Positions 15,753 through 24,986 of a stretch of DNA of 32,884 nucleotides are shown here, one piece after another. This DNA is from Magnetococcales bacterium. GTDB lineage: Bacteria; Pseudomonadota; Magnetococcia; Magnetococcales; UBA8363. How positions within the stretch are numbered: the first letter of the stretch is position 1; each line of letters starts with the position of its first letter. Below the pieces are notes generated by a model. It was not told where the DNA came from, searched no databases, and worked only from the letters and a program-made list of their open reading frames with translations. Made by a program: the position numbers and the translations under genes. The stretch lies in the NCBI GenBank assembly GCA_015660855.1, contig JACSDG010000041.1, positions 1-32,884 on the forward strand, written 5' to 3'.

Positions 15753-15945
15753 CCACATGCACATTCAAACCCTGGACCGACATAGCCATACTGCATCCAG
15801 ATGTGGAATCAGGCCACCTTATCGGAGTCGGTATTTGTATTTGCCATCAACCTGGATGGCTATTGCCAGCGAAGATCCCGACGTTCCCGTAGTCAACCGG
15901 AATCCGGAAGCTTTTTTCCGTGCCGCCTATCTCACCAAGGATCTT
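15749..15945 (+). pseudogene. Frameshifted N-terminal remnant of a DUF499 (COG1483)-type ATPase
   Basis: Three consecutive segments in three frames join into the start of a DUF499 ATPase. 15749-15814 encodes FKPWTDIAILHPDVESG. 15813-15860 encodes TLSESVFVFAINLDG. 15868-15945 encodes DPDVPVVNRNPEAFFRAAYL. From memory of the family, this order (PW...HPDV, A-x-x-LD, DP...FF-x-x-YLT) is its N-terminus, ahead of the P-loop. The first frame stops at 15890. The gene is cut after about 65 codons, and the P-loop and remaining ~900 residues are missing. A tandem GTATTT duplication sits in segment two. The ATG overlaps the upstream stop as ATGA, so the intact gene was the third member of that operon. 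DUF499 ATPases occur in several phage-defence loci. Confidence 0.7.
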
Positions 15946-15997
15946 GTAATTCCAGGGACACCCACACGGTTGACTCCTTGTTTGACAGCGGGTCTCC

Positions 15998-16031
15998 AAC
16001 AAAAAGAGACAAGGCCGCTCACGCGGCCTTG
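15998..16031 (-). terminator. Terminator of the carboxylase gene
   Basis: A perfect 9-bp stem, CAAGGCCGC / GCGGCCTTG, with a 4-base loop (16010-16031) is followed on the minus strand by TCTCTTTTTG. It stands about 45 bases beyond the carboxylase stop codon. Confidence 0.8.
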
Positions 16032-16077
16032 TGCTTAAATCCATCACCATGAAACAGCAAACCATTCACACCCCATT

Positions 16078-17631
16078 TTAGAGGGGGATGTTGCCGTGCT
16101 TTTTCATAGGGCGTAAATCCTTTTTGTTGAGCAACTTTCTCAACGCCAGCGCCACCTGCCCCCGAGTCTGTCCCGGTTCGATGACATCCGTGATGTAACC
16201 CCGGCCCGCAGCCAGATAGGGAGAGGCAAACTTTTCGCGATATTCTTGGATCAATTCTTTGGATTTGGCTTTTTTGTCCGTCGCTTCATCCATTTCCTTG
16301 CGATACAGGATATTGATCGCCCCTTCCGCCCCCATCACCGCAATCTCAGCCGTCGGCCACGCCAACACCACGTCGGCCCCCAACTCCTGACTGCACATGG
16401 CCAAGTAGGATCCACCGTAGGCTTTTCTCAGAATTATGGTAATCTTGGGCACGGTGGAAGCCGAGTAGGCAAACAACAACTTGGCACCATGGCGAATGAT
16501 GCCACCCCGCTCCTGCTCAATGCCTGGCAAAAACCCCGGAACGTCCACAAGGTTGACGATGGGAATGTTGAAGGCGTTGCAGAAGCGGATAAACCGGGCA
16601 CCCTTGTCCGAAGCGTCAATGTCCAGACAACCCGCCTTAAATTTGGATTGATTGGCCAAAATGCCGACGACGACACCCTCAATGCGTGCAAAGCAGGTGA
16701 TCAGGTTTTGGGCAAACAATTCATGGACCTGGAGATAATCACCATTGTCCACCAGTCTTTCAATCACTTTCGTGACATCCATTGCTTCCTTGGGATCCTC
16801 GGGAACCAGATTCCCCATCTCCGCATCGATACTCATGTCGAGTTCGGGATAAGGTTGGTGGGGAGGATCCTGGGTGTTGTTGTTGGGAAGGTAGCCCAAC
16901 AACTCTTTGCAGATTTCAATGGCGTGCTCGTCGTTATCGGCGACAAAATGAACGTTTCCACTCACCGAGGCGTGCATGATCGCCCCGCCGACTTCGTCCA
17001 TGGTGCATTCCCGCCCACTCACCGCCTTGATCACCTGGGGACCGGTGATAAACATCTGGGCGTTCTCGCGAGTCATAATGATGAAATCCATCAGGGCCGG
17101 AGAATAAGAAGCCCCGCCGGCACACGGTCCGAGAATGACCGCAATCTGCGGTACCACTCCCGACAGCAGCACGTTTTCATAAAACACCTCACCATAACCG
17201 GAAAGGGCGTCAACCGCTTCCTGAATACGGGCACCACCGGAATCCTTGAAGGTCACCAGGGGACAACCGACCTTCCCTGCAATCCGCATCCCGGCGACGA
17301 TCTTGGTGGCGTGCATTTTTCCCAGAGTGCCCGCCATGGCGAGAAAATCCTGGCTGGCGGCAGCAACCTGGCGGCCAGCAACATATCCGGTCCCGACCAC
17401 AACACCGTCGGAAGGAACCTCTTTGCCTTCCATGCCGAAAAAGTTACAGCGATGCTGGCCGTGGGCACCCAACTCCTGGAAAGTGCCTTCTTGAAACAGG
17501 TGGTCCAGACGCTCTCTCGCCGTCAACAACCCTTTTTCGCGACGTTTCTTGATTTTTCCTTCGTCACCCGTTTCCATGATCGCCTTGCGGCGATTGCTCA
17601 ACGCTTCAAGGGCTTTTACTGGTATAGCCAT
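16078..17631 (-). CDS. pccB: Biotin-dependent acyl-CoA carboxylase, carboxyltransferase subunit (PccB/MmdA type)
   Basis: 517 residues, the usual length for PccB-like carboxyltransferases, which move the carboxyl group from carboxybiotin to propionyl- or acetyl-CoA. N-terminal crotonase-fold half: GKIKKRREKGLLTARERLDHLF, FKDSGGARIQE and the oxyanion motif GPCAGGASYSPALMDF. C-terminal half: DVPGFLPGIEQERGGIIRHGAK, RKAYGGSYLAM and AEIAVMGAEGA. The end MKKHGNIPL is the family C-terminus. The ATG at 17631 has AAGGA eight bases upstream. No biotin carboxylase or biotin carrier gene lies in the window, so the substrate cannot be fixed; decarboxylase MmdA is an alternative. It is followed by its own terminator and appears monocistronic. 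Confidence 0.9.
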   Translation of the reverse strand: MAIPVKALEALSNRRKAIMETGDEGKIKKRREKGLLTARERLDHLFQEGTFQELGAHGQHRCNFFGMEGKEVPSDGVVVGTGYVAGRQVAAASQDFLAMAGTLGKMHATKIVAGMRIAGKVGCPLVTFKDSGGARIQEAVDALSGYGEVFYENVLLSGVVPQIAVILGPCAGGASYSPALMDFIIMTRENAQMFITGPQVIKAVSGRECTMDEVGGAIMHASVSGNVHFVADNDEHAIEICKELLGYLPNNNTQDPPHQPYPELDMSIDAEMGNLVPEDPKEAMDVTKVIERLVDNGDYLQVHELFAQNLITCFARIEGVVVGILANQSKFKAGCLDIDASDKGARFIRFCNAFNIPIVNLVDVPGFLPGIEQERGGIIRHGAKLLFAYSASTVPKITIILRKAYGGSYLAMCSQELGADVVLAWPTAEIAVMGAEGAINILYRKEMDEATDKKAKSKELIQEYREKFASPYLAAGRGYITDVIEPGQTRGQVALALRKLLNKKDLRPMKKHGNIPL

Positions 17632-17993
17632 GTGATTATCCTTGTTGGGGGTTGGGGCGCAGGCCTGTCTGGCCCCCCTTTGCAAGTTGCCTGAAATTAA
17701 CCCTGATCATCCTGATGATCCCGCAAAACCGACGAAGCACAGGCGTCCACACCCGTCCTCCTGCCGACACCTCCACGGGGCGAACACCAGCCTCCCCCGT
17801 ATCCTACGAAAGGACGCCGCAAAAGAAAATGAAAAATCCAAACGTCCGCATTTTTTTTGGGGCCAACTCTGCCCGCTCCAATCAAAAACAGCAACGCAAT
17901 AAATTAATTTTTTTCCACCCCCTCCCCCACCTCGTTTTTTTTCCCTTACCTTAACTCTTGCCCTGGAGGGATGTTTGCTGTAATGAATGCGGC
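17632..17993. other. Divergent intergenic region, no gene seen
   Basis: This gap separates the leftward carboxylase gene from rightward murA. It holds AT-rich runs at 17895-17945 that may include the murA promoter. I see no RNA gene or strong hairpin. A 41-codon frame at 17971-18093 starts directly after GGAGGG and overlaps the murA start out of frame; it is reported as a finding. Confidence 0.4.
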
Positions 17994-19253
17994 ATGGATA
18001 AAATTCTGGTCCGTGGTGGCCGCCCCCTCAGTGGGTCGATTTCCATCAGTGGCGCAAAAAACGCCACCCTCCCAGCCCTGGCAGCCAGCCTGCTGACAAC
18101 GGGCCACGTCCACCTGTCCAACATCCCGCACCTCAAGGATGTCACCACCATGGTGGAGCTTCTTGGCCAGCATGGTTCCGCCATCACCATCGACGATAAA
18201 CTCGGCGTTGAAATCGACAATACCAACATAACCAGCTTCAGGGCACCCTACGACCTGGTTCGCACCATGCGCGCCTCCATCCTGGTCATGGGTCCGCTCC
18301 TCGCACGCTATGGCCAAACCGAAATCTCCCTCCCCGGCGGTTGCGCCATCGGTTCCCGCCCCGTCAACCTTCACATCCAGGGTTTGCGGGCCATGGGGGC
18401 TGAAATCGAACTCGGTGGCGGTTATATCCGCGCCCGCGCCAAACGCCTCAAAGGGACGCGCTTCACCTTCGATCCCGTCACCGTCACCGGCACCGAAAAC
18501 CTTCTCATGGCCGCCACCCTGGCCAAAGGACAAACCATTCTCGAAAATGCCGCACGCGAACCCGAGGTCATCGACCTAGCCCGATGCCTCATCCGCATGG
18601 GAGCCAAAATCCATGGGGTCGGAACCAGCACCCTCGTCATCGACGGCGTCGATCACCTCCAGGGCTGCCATCACGCCATCATTCCAGACCGCATCGAAAC
18701 CGCCACCTTCATGATCGCCGCCGTCCTAACCCGTGGCGATGTCCTCCTGACCAACACCTGCGCCGAGGATCTGCGCAACCCCATCGACAAACTGATCCAA
18801 ATGGGGGCCACCATCGATGAACTCGAAGGCAACTGCATCCGCATCCGATGCCATGGCGATATCAACGCCATTGATCTGGAAACCAGTCCCTACCCCGGTT
18901 TCCCTACCGACATCCAAGCGCAAATGCTGGTCCTCAACAGCCTTGCCAAAGGGACGGGTATCGTCACGGAAACCGTCTTTGAAAATCGTTTCATGCACGT
19001 CTCGGAACTGCAACGCATGGGGGCTGATATTCTCATCCGTGGCAACACCGCCATCGTGCGCGGATCCACGCGCCTCATCGGTGCCCCAGTCATGGCTACC
19101 GACCTGCGCGCCTCCGCATCCTTGGTCCTAGCCGGTCTCGCCGCCGAAGGAGAAACCCTCATCTCCAGGGTCTACCATATCGACCGTGGCTACGAACGCA
19201 TCGAAGAAAAACTCAGGGCCCTGGATGCCGATATCCAGAGGGTCAGCGGTTGA
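17994..19253 (+). CDS. murA: UDP-N-acetylglucosamine 1-carboxyvinyltransferase MurA
   Basis: First committed enzyme of peptidoglycan synthesis; it adds enolpyruvate from PEP to UDP-GlcNAc in the cytoplasm and is the target of fosfomycin. The protein is 419 residues with the inside-out alpha/beta barrel repeats. Lys22 in SGAKNA and catalytic Cys117 in [11 protein letters not shown] are present, so it should be fosfomycin-sensitive (no Cys-to-Asp change). I chose the ATG at 17994 because family members begin MDKILVRGG; the ribosome site there is poor. A TTG at 17958 is in frame. hisD follows with no gap, so murA leads the his cluster, an arrangement seen in several proteobacteria. Confidence 0.95.
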   Translation: MDKILVRGGRPLSGSISISGAKNATLPALAASLLTTGHVHLSNIPHLKDVTTMVELLGQHGSAITIDDKLGVEIDNTNITSFRAPYDLVRTMRASILVMGPLLARYGQTEISLPGGCAIGSRPVNLHIQGLRAMGAEIELGGGYIRARAKRLKGTRFTFDPVTVTGTENLLMAATLAKGQTILENAAREPEVIDLARCLIRMGAKIHGVGTSTLVIDGVDHLQGCHHAIIPDRIETATFMIAAVLTRGDVLLTNTCAEDLRNPIDKLIQMGATIDELEGNCIRIRCHGDINAIDLETSPYPGFPTDIQAQMLVLNSLAKGTGIVTETVFENRFMHVSELQRMGADILIRGNTAIVRGSTRLIGAPVMATDLRASASLVLAGLAAEGETLISRVYHIDRGYERIEEKLRALDADIQRVSG

Positions 19254-20612
19254 TTGCAACCCAGGGCAACTCCATTGAATCGTGAATCGCAAAGGATAAA
19301 CCATTTTCCCGTTCGGGTTCTTGACACCCTAGACCCCCATTTTCACCAAGCATTCGCCCAACTGCTGCGGTGGGATGAAAATGCCGCCTCCGCAGTCGAA
19401 ACCACCGTTGCCGACATTCTGCTCCAGATCAAAAACCATGGCGACACCGCCCTGCTTGATCTAACCGCCCAGTTTGACCGCATCAGGTTGACCGTCCCGG
19501 AATTGCGTTTCAGCCACGATGAAATCCAACAGGCCATCGACCAATGCCGGCCCCAGGATGTCCAGGCACTCAAACTGGCCGCCCAGCGCATCCGTGATTA
19601 TCACACTTGGCAGTTGCCAAGCATGGGGCTGCAAACCTATGTGGATAACCAGGGAACCACCCTCGGACAACGCTTGCGCCCCCTCCAACGGGTTGGCCTC
19701 TACGTCCCGGGGGGGCTTGCCAGCTATCCATCCTCCGTACTCATGAACGCCTTGCCGGCCCGCGTCGCCGGGGTGCGCCAACTCGTCATGACGGTTCCCA
19801 CCCCGGACGGACAATTCAACCCCCTCATCCTTGCCGCCGCCCACATCGCCCAAGTGGACGAAATCTACCGCGTCGGCGGTGCCCAGGCTATCGCCGCCCT
19901 AGCCTTTGGTACCCAAACCATCCAACCGGTCGATAAAATCGTCGGACCCGGCAATATCTACGTCGCCACAGCCAAGCGACAGGTGTTCGGCCATGTCGGT
20001 ATCGACATGATCGCAGGCCCTTCCGAAATCTTGATCATCTCCGACGGCCTCACCCCCCCCGAATGGCTCGCCGCCGACATGCTCTCCCAGACAGAACATG
20101 ACACCTCCGCCCAGGCAATTTTGATCACCGATCAACCCGATCTGGCCAACAAGGTGAATCAAGCCCTGGAAGAACTCTTGACCCGCATCCAACGCCGGGA
20201 AATATGTCGGACGGCCCTCGCCAACCGCAGTGCCATCATCATTACCCAATCCATCGACGAAGCCTGCCGACTGGCTTCCCAATGCGCCCCGGAACACCTG
20301 GAACTGGCCGTAGCCAACCCCGAACGTTATCTCGATGCCATCGAAAACGCCGGGGCCATCTTCCTTGGACGCCATACCCCCGAACCCATCGGCGATTACG
20401 TTGCCGGACCCAATCATGTCCTGCCCACCTCCCGTACCGCCCGTTTTTCCAGTCCCCTGGGGGTCCATGATTTCATCAAACGCACCAGCATCATCGGTTG
20501 TTCTCCCCAATCCCTGGCCGCCATCGGACCCGCCGCGTCACAATTGGCCGCCGCAGAAGGATTGACAGCCCATCAACTCAGCATCGATCTCCGATTGGAC
20601 AACCCCCAGTGA
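19254..20612 (+). CDS. hisD: Histidinol dehydrogenase HisD
   Basis: Catalyses the last two oxidation steps of histidine synthesis, from histidinol to histidine, with NAD and zinc. Characteristic stretches are [23 protein letters not shown] (in part), [49 protein letters not shown] and, in the active site, CAPEHLEL with the Glu-His pair. [13 protein letters not shown] is also present. Length, up to 452 residues, fits the family. The start is uncertain. No ATG exists before the conserved part, so TTG at 19254 (directly after the murA stop) or TTG at 19275, with AGGG eight bases upstream, must be used; I keep the longer form. It overlaps hisB by four bases. Confidence 0.94.
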   Translation: MQPRATPLNRESQRINHFPVRVLDTLDPHFHQAFAQLLRWDENAASAVETTVADILLQIKNHGDTALLDLTAQFDRIRLTVPELRFSHDEIQQAIDQCRPQDVQALKLAAQRIRDYHTWQLPSMGLQTYVDNQGTTLGQRLRPLQRVGLYVPGGLASYPSSVLMNALPARVAGVRQLVMTVPTPDGQFNPLILAAAHIAQVDEIYRVGGAQAIAALAFGTQTIQPVDKIVGPGNIYVATAKRQVFGHVGIDMIAGPSEILIISDGLTPPEWLAADMLSQTEHDTSAQAILITDQPDLANKVNQALEELLTRIQRREICRTALANRSAIIITQSIDEACRLASQCAPEHLELAVANPERYLDAIENAGAIFLGRHTPEPIGDYVAGPNHVLPTSRTARFSSPLGVHDFIKRTSIIGCSPQSLAAIGPAASQLAAAEGLTAHQLSIDLRLDNPQ

Positions 20613-21205
20613 AACGCCTTGCCACCATTCAACGTCAAACCGCTGAAACCCGCATTGCCGTGACTCTCAACCTGGACGGACAAGGGATTTCCGACATCAA
20701 GACCGGCATCGGTTTTCTCGATCACATGCTGGATCAACTGGCCCGACATGGCCTGTTCGATCTGGAAATCGCCGCCAAGGGCGATACCTGCATCGACGAT
20801 CACCATACGGTGGAAGATGTGGGGATCGCCCTGGGACAGGCCTTCCGTGAATGCCTGGGAGAGCGAAAGGGAATCGTGCGCTTCGGTACCGCCCACGTCC
20901 CCCTCGACGAAGCGTTGTCGCGGGTGGTGGTGGACCTGTCCAATCGCCCCGGGTTGACCTGGAATGTCCGCTTTCCCACGCAAAAGGTGGGAAATTTTGA
21001 TTGCGAACTTTTCAAGGAATGGTTCACCGCCTTCGCGAGCAATGGCGCAATGACCCTGCATGTGGAAAATCTGTATGGTGCCAACAGCCACCACATCATC
21101 GAATCCTGTTTCAAAGCTCTGGCACTGGCTTTGTGCCAGGGGTGCGCCCTGGATCCCAGGCGCGCCATGACGGTGCCAAGCACCAAGGGAACCCTTTCGG
21201 TCTGA
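20609..21205 (+). CDS. hisB: Imidazoleglycerol-phosphate dehydratase HisB
   Basis: Monofunctional IGP dehydratase of 198 residues, the sixth step of histidine synthesis. Metal-binding motifs [10 protein letters not shown] and, near the end, [12 protein letters not shown] give the two His-rich Mn sites. [17 protein letters not shown] is the standard N-terminal signature. It starts with GTG at 20609, which overlaps the hisD stop (GTGA), so translation is coupled. There is no histidinol-phosphatase domain, unlike the enteric bifunctional HisB; that step must be encoded elsewhere. Confidence 0.95.
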   Translation: MKRLATIQRQTAETRIAVTLNLDGQGISDIKTGIGFLDHMLDQLARHGLFDLEIAAKGDTCIDDHHTVEDVGIALGQAFRECLGERKGIVRFGTAHVPLDEALSRVVVDLSNRPGLTWNVRFPTQKVGNFDCELFKEWFTAFASNGAMTLHVENLYGANSHHIIESCFKALALALCQGCALDPRRAMTVPSTKGTLSV

Positions 21206-21245
21206 CCCTGATGGAAAAAAAACACCAACCAAAAAAGATTTCGCA

Positions 21246-21881
21246 ATGATCACCGTCATCGACTATGGTTCCGGCAATCTGCGTTCGGTGGCCAAGGCAC
21301 TGGAAAAATCGGGGGGACGCGTAATGATCAGTCATCGCCCCGAAGACATTGTCCAGGCCGACCGGATTGTTTTGCCCGGGGTGGGGGCCTTCGGCGATTG
21401 CCGTGCCAATCTGGAAATGGCCCAATTGCTGGAACCGGTCCTGAACCACATCAACAAGGGCAAACCTTTTCTGGGTATCTGCGTCGGCATGCAATTGTTG
21501 TTTTCCGAGGGACACGAGTTTGGCATCCATCCAGGGCTGGGGCTGTTCGCAGGCCAAGTGATCGGTTTTGATAAAACCATGCCCGATCCCAACAATGTTC
21601 CCATGGCCCTCAAAATTCCCCACATGGGCTGGAACCAGGTGCGGCAAACGGCACCGCATCCCCTGTGGCAGGGAATCCCCCAGGAGGCTTGGTTTTATTT
21701 TGTTCACTCCTACCACGGTATCCCCAATGACCGCAAAATGATCGCCGGTGAAAGCGTCTACGGCATCCCCTTTTGTGCCGCCATCGCCCGCGACAACCTG
21801 TTTGCCACCCAGTTCCACCCGGAAAAAAGTCAAAGCTTCGGCCTGAAAATGATGGAAAATTTTATATCCTGGAGTCCATAA
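21246..21881 (+). CDS. hisH: Imidazole glycerol phosphate synthase glutaminase subunit HisH
   Basis: A 211-residue class I glutamine amidotransferase that supplies ammonia to HisF. The catalytic triad is visible: Cys79 in GICVGMQLL, His191 and Glu193 in QFHPEKSQ. The N-terminus [11 protein letters not shown] is typical. The oxyanion strand PGVGAFGDC is present. It starts 40 bases after hisB with a weak AAAGA ribosome site and is followed two bases later by hisA. It works as a heterodimer with HisF, encoded 58 bases beyond hisA. Confidence 0.95.
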   Translation: MITVIDYGSGNLRSVAKALEKSGGRVMISHRPEDIVQADRIVLPGVGAFGDCRANLEMAQLLEPVLNHINKGKPFLGICVGMQLLFSEGHEFGIHPGLGLFAGQVIGFDKTMPDPNNVPMALKIPHMGWNQVRQTAPHPLWQGIPQEAWFYFVHSYHGIPNDRKMIAGESVYGIPFCAAIARDNLFATQFHPEKSQSFGLKMMENFISWSP

Positions 21882-21883
21882 TC

Positions 21884-22633
21884 ATGATTGTCATTCCCGC
21901 CATTGACCTCAAGGATGGTCGGTGCGTCCGCTTGTTTCAAGGAGACATGCTTCAGGATACGGTTTATTCCGACGATCCGGGAGCCATGGCCCGGCGTTGG
22001 CAGGGTGAGGGGGCCGAACGCCTGCATGTGGTTGACTTGAACGGAGCCTTTGCCGGTGAACGGGTCAATGCCGGAGCCGTCAAGGCCATTCTCGACGCCA
22101 GTACCATTCCGGTCCAACTGGGGGGGGGCATTCGCGACCTTGGCACCATCGAGTCGGTCTTGGAATCGGGTATTTTTCGTGTCATTCTCGGGACGGTGGC
22201 TTGTCGCAATCCGGCGTTGGTCCACGAAGCCTGCCGTCTGTTTCCCGGCCGGGTGTCGGTGGGAATCGACGCCCGTGACGGTAAAGTGGCCATTCAAGGC
22301 TGGTCGGAAGTGACGGACATGGATGCCACAACTTTGGCCGAACGTTTTGAAAATGCCGGAGTGGCCGAAATCATATTTACCGATATTTCCAGAGACGGTG
22401 CCCTGACGGGGGCCAACCTGGCGGCCACCAAAGCCTTGGCACAGGCCATTGCCATCCCGGTGATTCTTTCGGGCGGCGTGGCAGGGATGGATGACATCAA
22501 AAACGCCCTGGCCAACGCCGGACCCTTTATCCGTGGGGGAGCCATTTCCGGGGTCATCACCGGCAAAGCCATCTACGATGGCCGGTTGGATTTCAGACAG
22601 GCGGTACGTTTGACCCGTGGTGAACCCTTGTAG
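21884..22633 (+). CDS. hisA: Phosphoribosylformimino-5-aminoimidazole carboxamide ribotide isomerase HisA
   Basis: A 249-residue (beta/alpha)8-barrel enzyme for the Amadori isomerisation of ProFAR to PRFAR. Catalytic Asp8 in IPAIDLKDG and Asp129 in [10 protein letters not shown] are present. The phosphate-binding loops LGGGIRD and LSGGVAG are also seen. The ATG at 21884 follows TGGAG and lies two bases after hisH. The codons of the GGG loop form a run of nine G (22120-22128). The next gene, hisF, is a structural paralogue. Confidence 0.95.
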   Translation: MIVIPAIDLKDGRCVRLFQGDMLQDTVYSDDPGAMARRWQGEGAERLHVVDLNGAFAGERVNAGAVKAILDASTIPVQLGGGIRDLGTIESVLESGIFRVILGTVACRNPALVHEACRLFPGRVSVGIDARDGKVAIQGWSEVTDMDATTLAERFENAGVAEIIFTDISRDGALTGANLAATKALAQAIAIPVILSGGVAGMDDIKNALANAGPFIRGGAISGVITGKAIYDGRLDFRQAVRLTRGEPL

Positions 22634-22691
22634 AAAGGTTATCCCTGGACATGTTCCCACCCACCCGATTCCAAAAGGAACCATTGGAAAA

Positions 22692-23468
22692 ATGCTGGCC
22701 AAAAGGATCATTCCCTGCCTCGATGTCCGTGATGGACGGGTCGTCAAAGGGGTTCAGTTTGAAGGTCTGATTGATGCGGGCGACCCTGTCGAGGCGGCGC
22801 GGCGGTACGATTGGGAAGGGGCCGATGAGTTGACCTTTCTGGACATTACCGCTTCCCATGAAAACCGCGATACCTTGCTGGACGTGGTACGCCGAACAGC
22901 AGAAGAGGTTTTTATCCCCCTGACGGTGGGGGGGGGCATCCGCACCAATGAAGACATTCGCCGCCTCCTCAACGCCGGGGCCGACAAAGTGGGTATCAAT
23001 ACCGCCGCTGTGTTTCGCCCCGAATTCGTCAAGGAAGCCTCCAACCGTTTTGGGGCGCAGTGCATCGTCGTTGCCATCGATGCCAAATGTGTGGAAAAAA
23101 ACGATCAGGGACTTCCCGTTCGCTGGCAGATTTTTACCCATGGCGGTCGCAAGCCCACCGGACTGGACGCAGTGGACTGGGCTAGGCGCATGGAAGACTA
23201 CGGGGCGGGCGAGATCCTTCTGACCTCCATGGATCGCGACGGTACCAAGATAGGTTATGACATCCCCTTGACCCGGGCCATCGCTTTGGCTACCACCATC
23301 CCCGTCATTGCCTCGGGGGGGGTTGGTACCTTGGAACATATGCTCGAAGGTTTACGCGACGCAGGTGCCGATGCGGTTTTGGCGGCGTCCATTTTTCATT
23401 TTCGGCAACACACCATCCCCGAATGCAAAGCTTTTCTTAAAAATCGGGGAATTGAAGTTCGATCATGA
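22692..23468 (+). CDS. hisF: Imidazole glycerol phosphate synthase cyclase subunit HisF
   Basis: 258 residues, a (beta/alpha)8 barrel that closes the imidazole ring with ammonia from HisH, giving IGP and AICAR. Catalytic Asp11 in [15 protein letters not shown] and Asp130 in VVAIDAK are both present. Phosphate loops VGGGIRT and ASGGVGT are intact. I chose the ATG at 22692 (MLAKRIIPC), with AAGGA some 13 bases upstream. A GTG at 22617 would overlap hisA and add 25 unlikely residues. The run of nine G at 22928-22936 matches the one in hisA. Confidence 0.96.
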   Translation: MLAKRIIPCLDVRDGRVVKGVQFEGLIDAGDPVEAARRYDWEGADELTFLDITASHENRDTLLDVVRRTAEEVFIPLTVGGGIRTNEDIRRLLNAGADKVGINTAAVFRPEFVKEASNRFGAQCIVVAIDAKCVEKNDQGLPVRWQIFTHGGRKPTGLDAVDWARRMEDYGAGEILLTSMDRDGTKIGYDIPLTRAIALATTIPVIASGGVGTLEHMLEGLRDAGADAVLAASIFHFRQHTIPECKAFLKNRGIEVRS

Positions 23469-23475
23469 GGATACC

Positions 23476-23868
23476 ATGGAATCAATGCCCGATGTGGATA
23501 GCCTGAAATTCAACAGCGACGGCCTGATCCCCGCCATTTCCCAACAGTTCGACACCGGCGAAATATTGATGATGGCCTGGATGAACCGGGAATCGTTGCT
23601 GGAAACCATGAAAAGCGATGTCGCCTGTTATTGGTCGCGGAGCCGGAAACAATTCTGGAAAAAAGGGGAAACTTCAGGCCACATTCAAAAAATCAAGGCG
23701 ATCCGCACCGATTGTGATCGGGATACCTTGTTGCTGTTGGTGGATCAAGTGGGGGTTGCCTGTCATACCGGCCGAAAAAATTGTTTTTATCTGGAAGCCC
23801 AGGGAGACCAGTGGGTGGAAATTGCCCCTCCCCTGATCAACCCGGAAACAATCTACGGCAGATCATGA
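23476..23868 (+). CDS. hisI: Phosphoribosyl-AMP cyclohydrolase HisI
   Basis: A 130-residue monofunctional cyclohydrolase for the third histidine step. Motifs: LMMAWMNRESL, YWSRSRKQFWKKGETSGH, and the metal site DCDRDTLLLL (Mg-binding Asp residues) with ACHTGRKNCFY (zinc Cys residues). AGGA stands five bases before the ATG at 23476, seven bases after hisF. Its stop overlaps the hisE start as ATGA. HisI and HisE are separate here, unlike the fused enteric enzyme. Confidence 0.94.
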   Translation: MESMPDVDSLKFNSDGLIPAISQQFDTGEILMMAWMNRESLLETMKSDVACYWSRSRKQFWKKGETSGHIQKIKAIRTDCDRDTLLLLVDQVGVACHTGRKNCFYLEAQGDQWVEIAPPLINPETIYGRS

Positions 23869-24203
23869 CACCATCCCCGTCAGCGTGTCCTTTTTTCAGT
23901 CGGTTGCATCACCTTCTGGGCGCAAGGAAAGAGGCCGACCCTGCGTCTTCGTATGTGGCCCGGCTGCACCGGCAGGGATTGGATAAAATTTTGGAAAAAG
24001 TGGGGGAAGAATCGATTGAAACCATCCTGGCCGCCAAAAATGGCGATGACCGGCAGGTTGTGCATGAAATGGCCGATCTGTGGTTCCATACCTTGGTCTT
24101 GTTGGCCCACTGCGACATCCATCCCGATAAAATCATGGATGAATTGATACAACGCCATGCCATTGCCAATAAGAATGGCGATTGTGTTTCACCAACTCCT
24201 TGA
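23865..24203 (+). CDS. hisE: Phosphoribosyl-ATP pyrophosphatase HisE
   Basis: A 112-residue, all-helical MazG-like enzyme for the second histidine step. The metal-binding core is EKVGEESIETILAAKNGD followed by EMADLWFHTLVLL; the Glu and Asp residues of the EExxE and ExxD patterns are present. It starts inside the hisI stop codon (ATGA) and the HIT gene follows after 11 bases. hisG, whose product makes its substrate, is not in this window. Confidence 0.92.
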   Translation: MTPSPSACPFFSRLHHLLGARKEADPASSYVARLHRQGLDKILEKVGEESIETILAAKNGDDRQVVHEMADLWFHTLVLLAHCDIHPDKIMDELIQRHAIANKNGDCVSPTP

Positions 24204-24214
24204 AGGGGGCGTTC

Positions 24215-24580
24215 ATGAACGAATCTTGTCTGTTCTGTAAAATTGTGGCGGGAAAGATTCCGGCAAAAAAAATTTATGAAGACGATCATGTCCTGGCGTT
24301 CCACGACATTCACCCCCAGGCCCCGGTCCATGCCCTGGTCATCCCCAAAAAACATTGGGCCAGCCTGGACGACGTGGGCGCGGGTGACAGAGCCGATCTC
24401 GGCCATCTGCTGGAAAGAACGGCCCATTGCGCCCGTGAATTGGGGGTGGCGGCATCGGGATACCGAACCATCATCAATACCAAAGCGCATGGAGGACAGG
24501 AAGTGTTTCATATCCACGTCCATATTTTGGGGGGGAAAGCTTTGGGGCGGATGGTTGATGCGCGGGCCAAGGAAGGTTAA
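24215..24580 (+). CDS. HIT-family nucleotide-binding hydrolase (HinT-like)
   Basis: 121 residues. The histidine triad HIHVHILGG has His99, His101 and His103; the last is followed by the family GG. A Cys pair, CLFC (5 and 8), is the usual partial zinc site. Such proteins hydrolyse adenosine 5'-phosphoramidates. AAGGGGG precedes the ATG, 11 bases after hisE, so it rides on the his transcript. HIT genes commonly end his operons in proteobacteria. An upstream in-frame ATG at 24182 overlaps hisE and is unlikely. Confidence 0.92.
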   Translation: MNESCLFCKIVAGKIPAKKIYEDDHVLAFHDIHPQAPVHALVIPKKHWASLDDVGAGDRADLGHLLERTAHCARELGVAASGYRTIINTKAHGGQEVFHIHVHILGGKALGRMVDARAKEG

Positions 24581-24602
24581 AATTGTAGTGAAACGTATGG
24601 TG

Positions 24603-24631
24603 TTGACAATTACGTAATGTCCTGGTAGGCT
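24603..24631 (+). promoter_or_regulatory. Possible sigma-70 promoter
   Basis: A perfect TTGACA (24603-24608), a 17-base spacer and TAGGCT, a poor -10, lie upstream of the small gene at 24721. This would give a ~85-base leader. The weak -10 suggests an activator or a false match. Confidence 0.35.
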
Positions 24632-24720
24632 CCGGATGGTCTCCTGTGGTGGGTTGGAGGTGTCTTTAGGATGGGACGTCGCTTCGAGGGAGTTCTGTTT
24701 ATACCGAGGAGGAATAGATC

Positions 24721-24906
24721 ATGTCAGATGCACTGTATTGCCCGAATACATTGGGGCTTCCGGAGTCCCTGGTTCTGGCCATGACTGACGAAGAGTATGA
24801 TACAGAAATGAATCAGGCGAACAACAACCCCGACATTGAGGGGATCACGAGTGACATGTTTCTCGATAAAAACGACCTAAAACTTCTTGCTCTGTCCTTC
24901 GATTAA
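24721..24906 (+). CDS. Small acidic protein of unknown function
   Basis: 61 residues, rich in Asp, Glu, Asn and Leu, with no signal peptide, membrane helix or Cys pair. It is called as a gene because a very strong ribosome site (GAGGAGGAA) stands seven bases before the ATG and a plausible promoter lies upstream. No family is recognised. A second unrecognised gene follows 80 bases downstream on the same strand, and the two may be co-transcribed. Confidence 0.62.
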   Translation: MSDALYCPNTLGLPESLVLAMTDEEYDTEMNQANNNPDIEGITSDMFLDKNDLKLLALSFD

Positions 24907-24986
24907 ATCTCCGTAGTCGCGATCAGGTGGGGGATCGTCTTTGTAGCGATGTCTTGGGGTGGCGCGTGGATGGTTCGGGGATACTT

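Noticed and set aside
13522-16035. Integrated element with attachment sites bounded by the tRNA-Leu gene
   Set aside because: There is no integrase gene, and I found no direct repeat of the tRNA 3' end downstream, so only an accessory island is claimed.
16246-17694. 482-codon open frame on the plus strand opposite the carboxylase gene
   Set aside because: It mirrors the conserved carboxyltransferase on the minus strand and has no ribosome site or recognisable domain.
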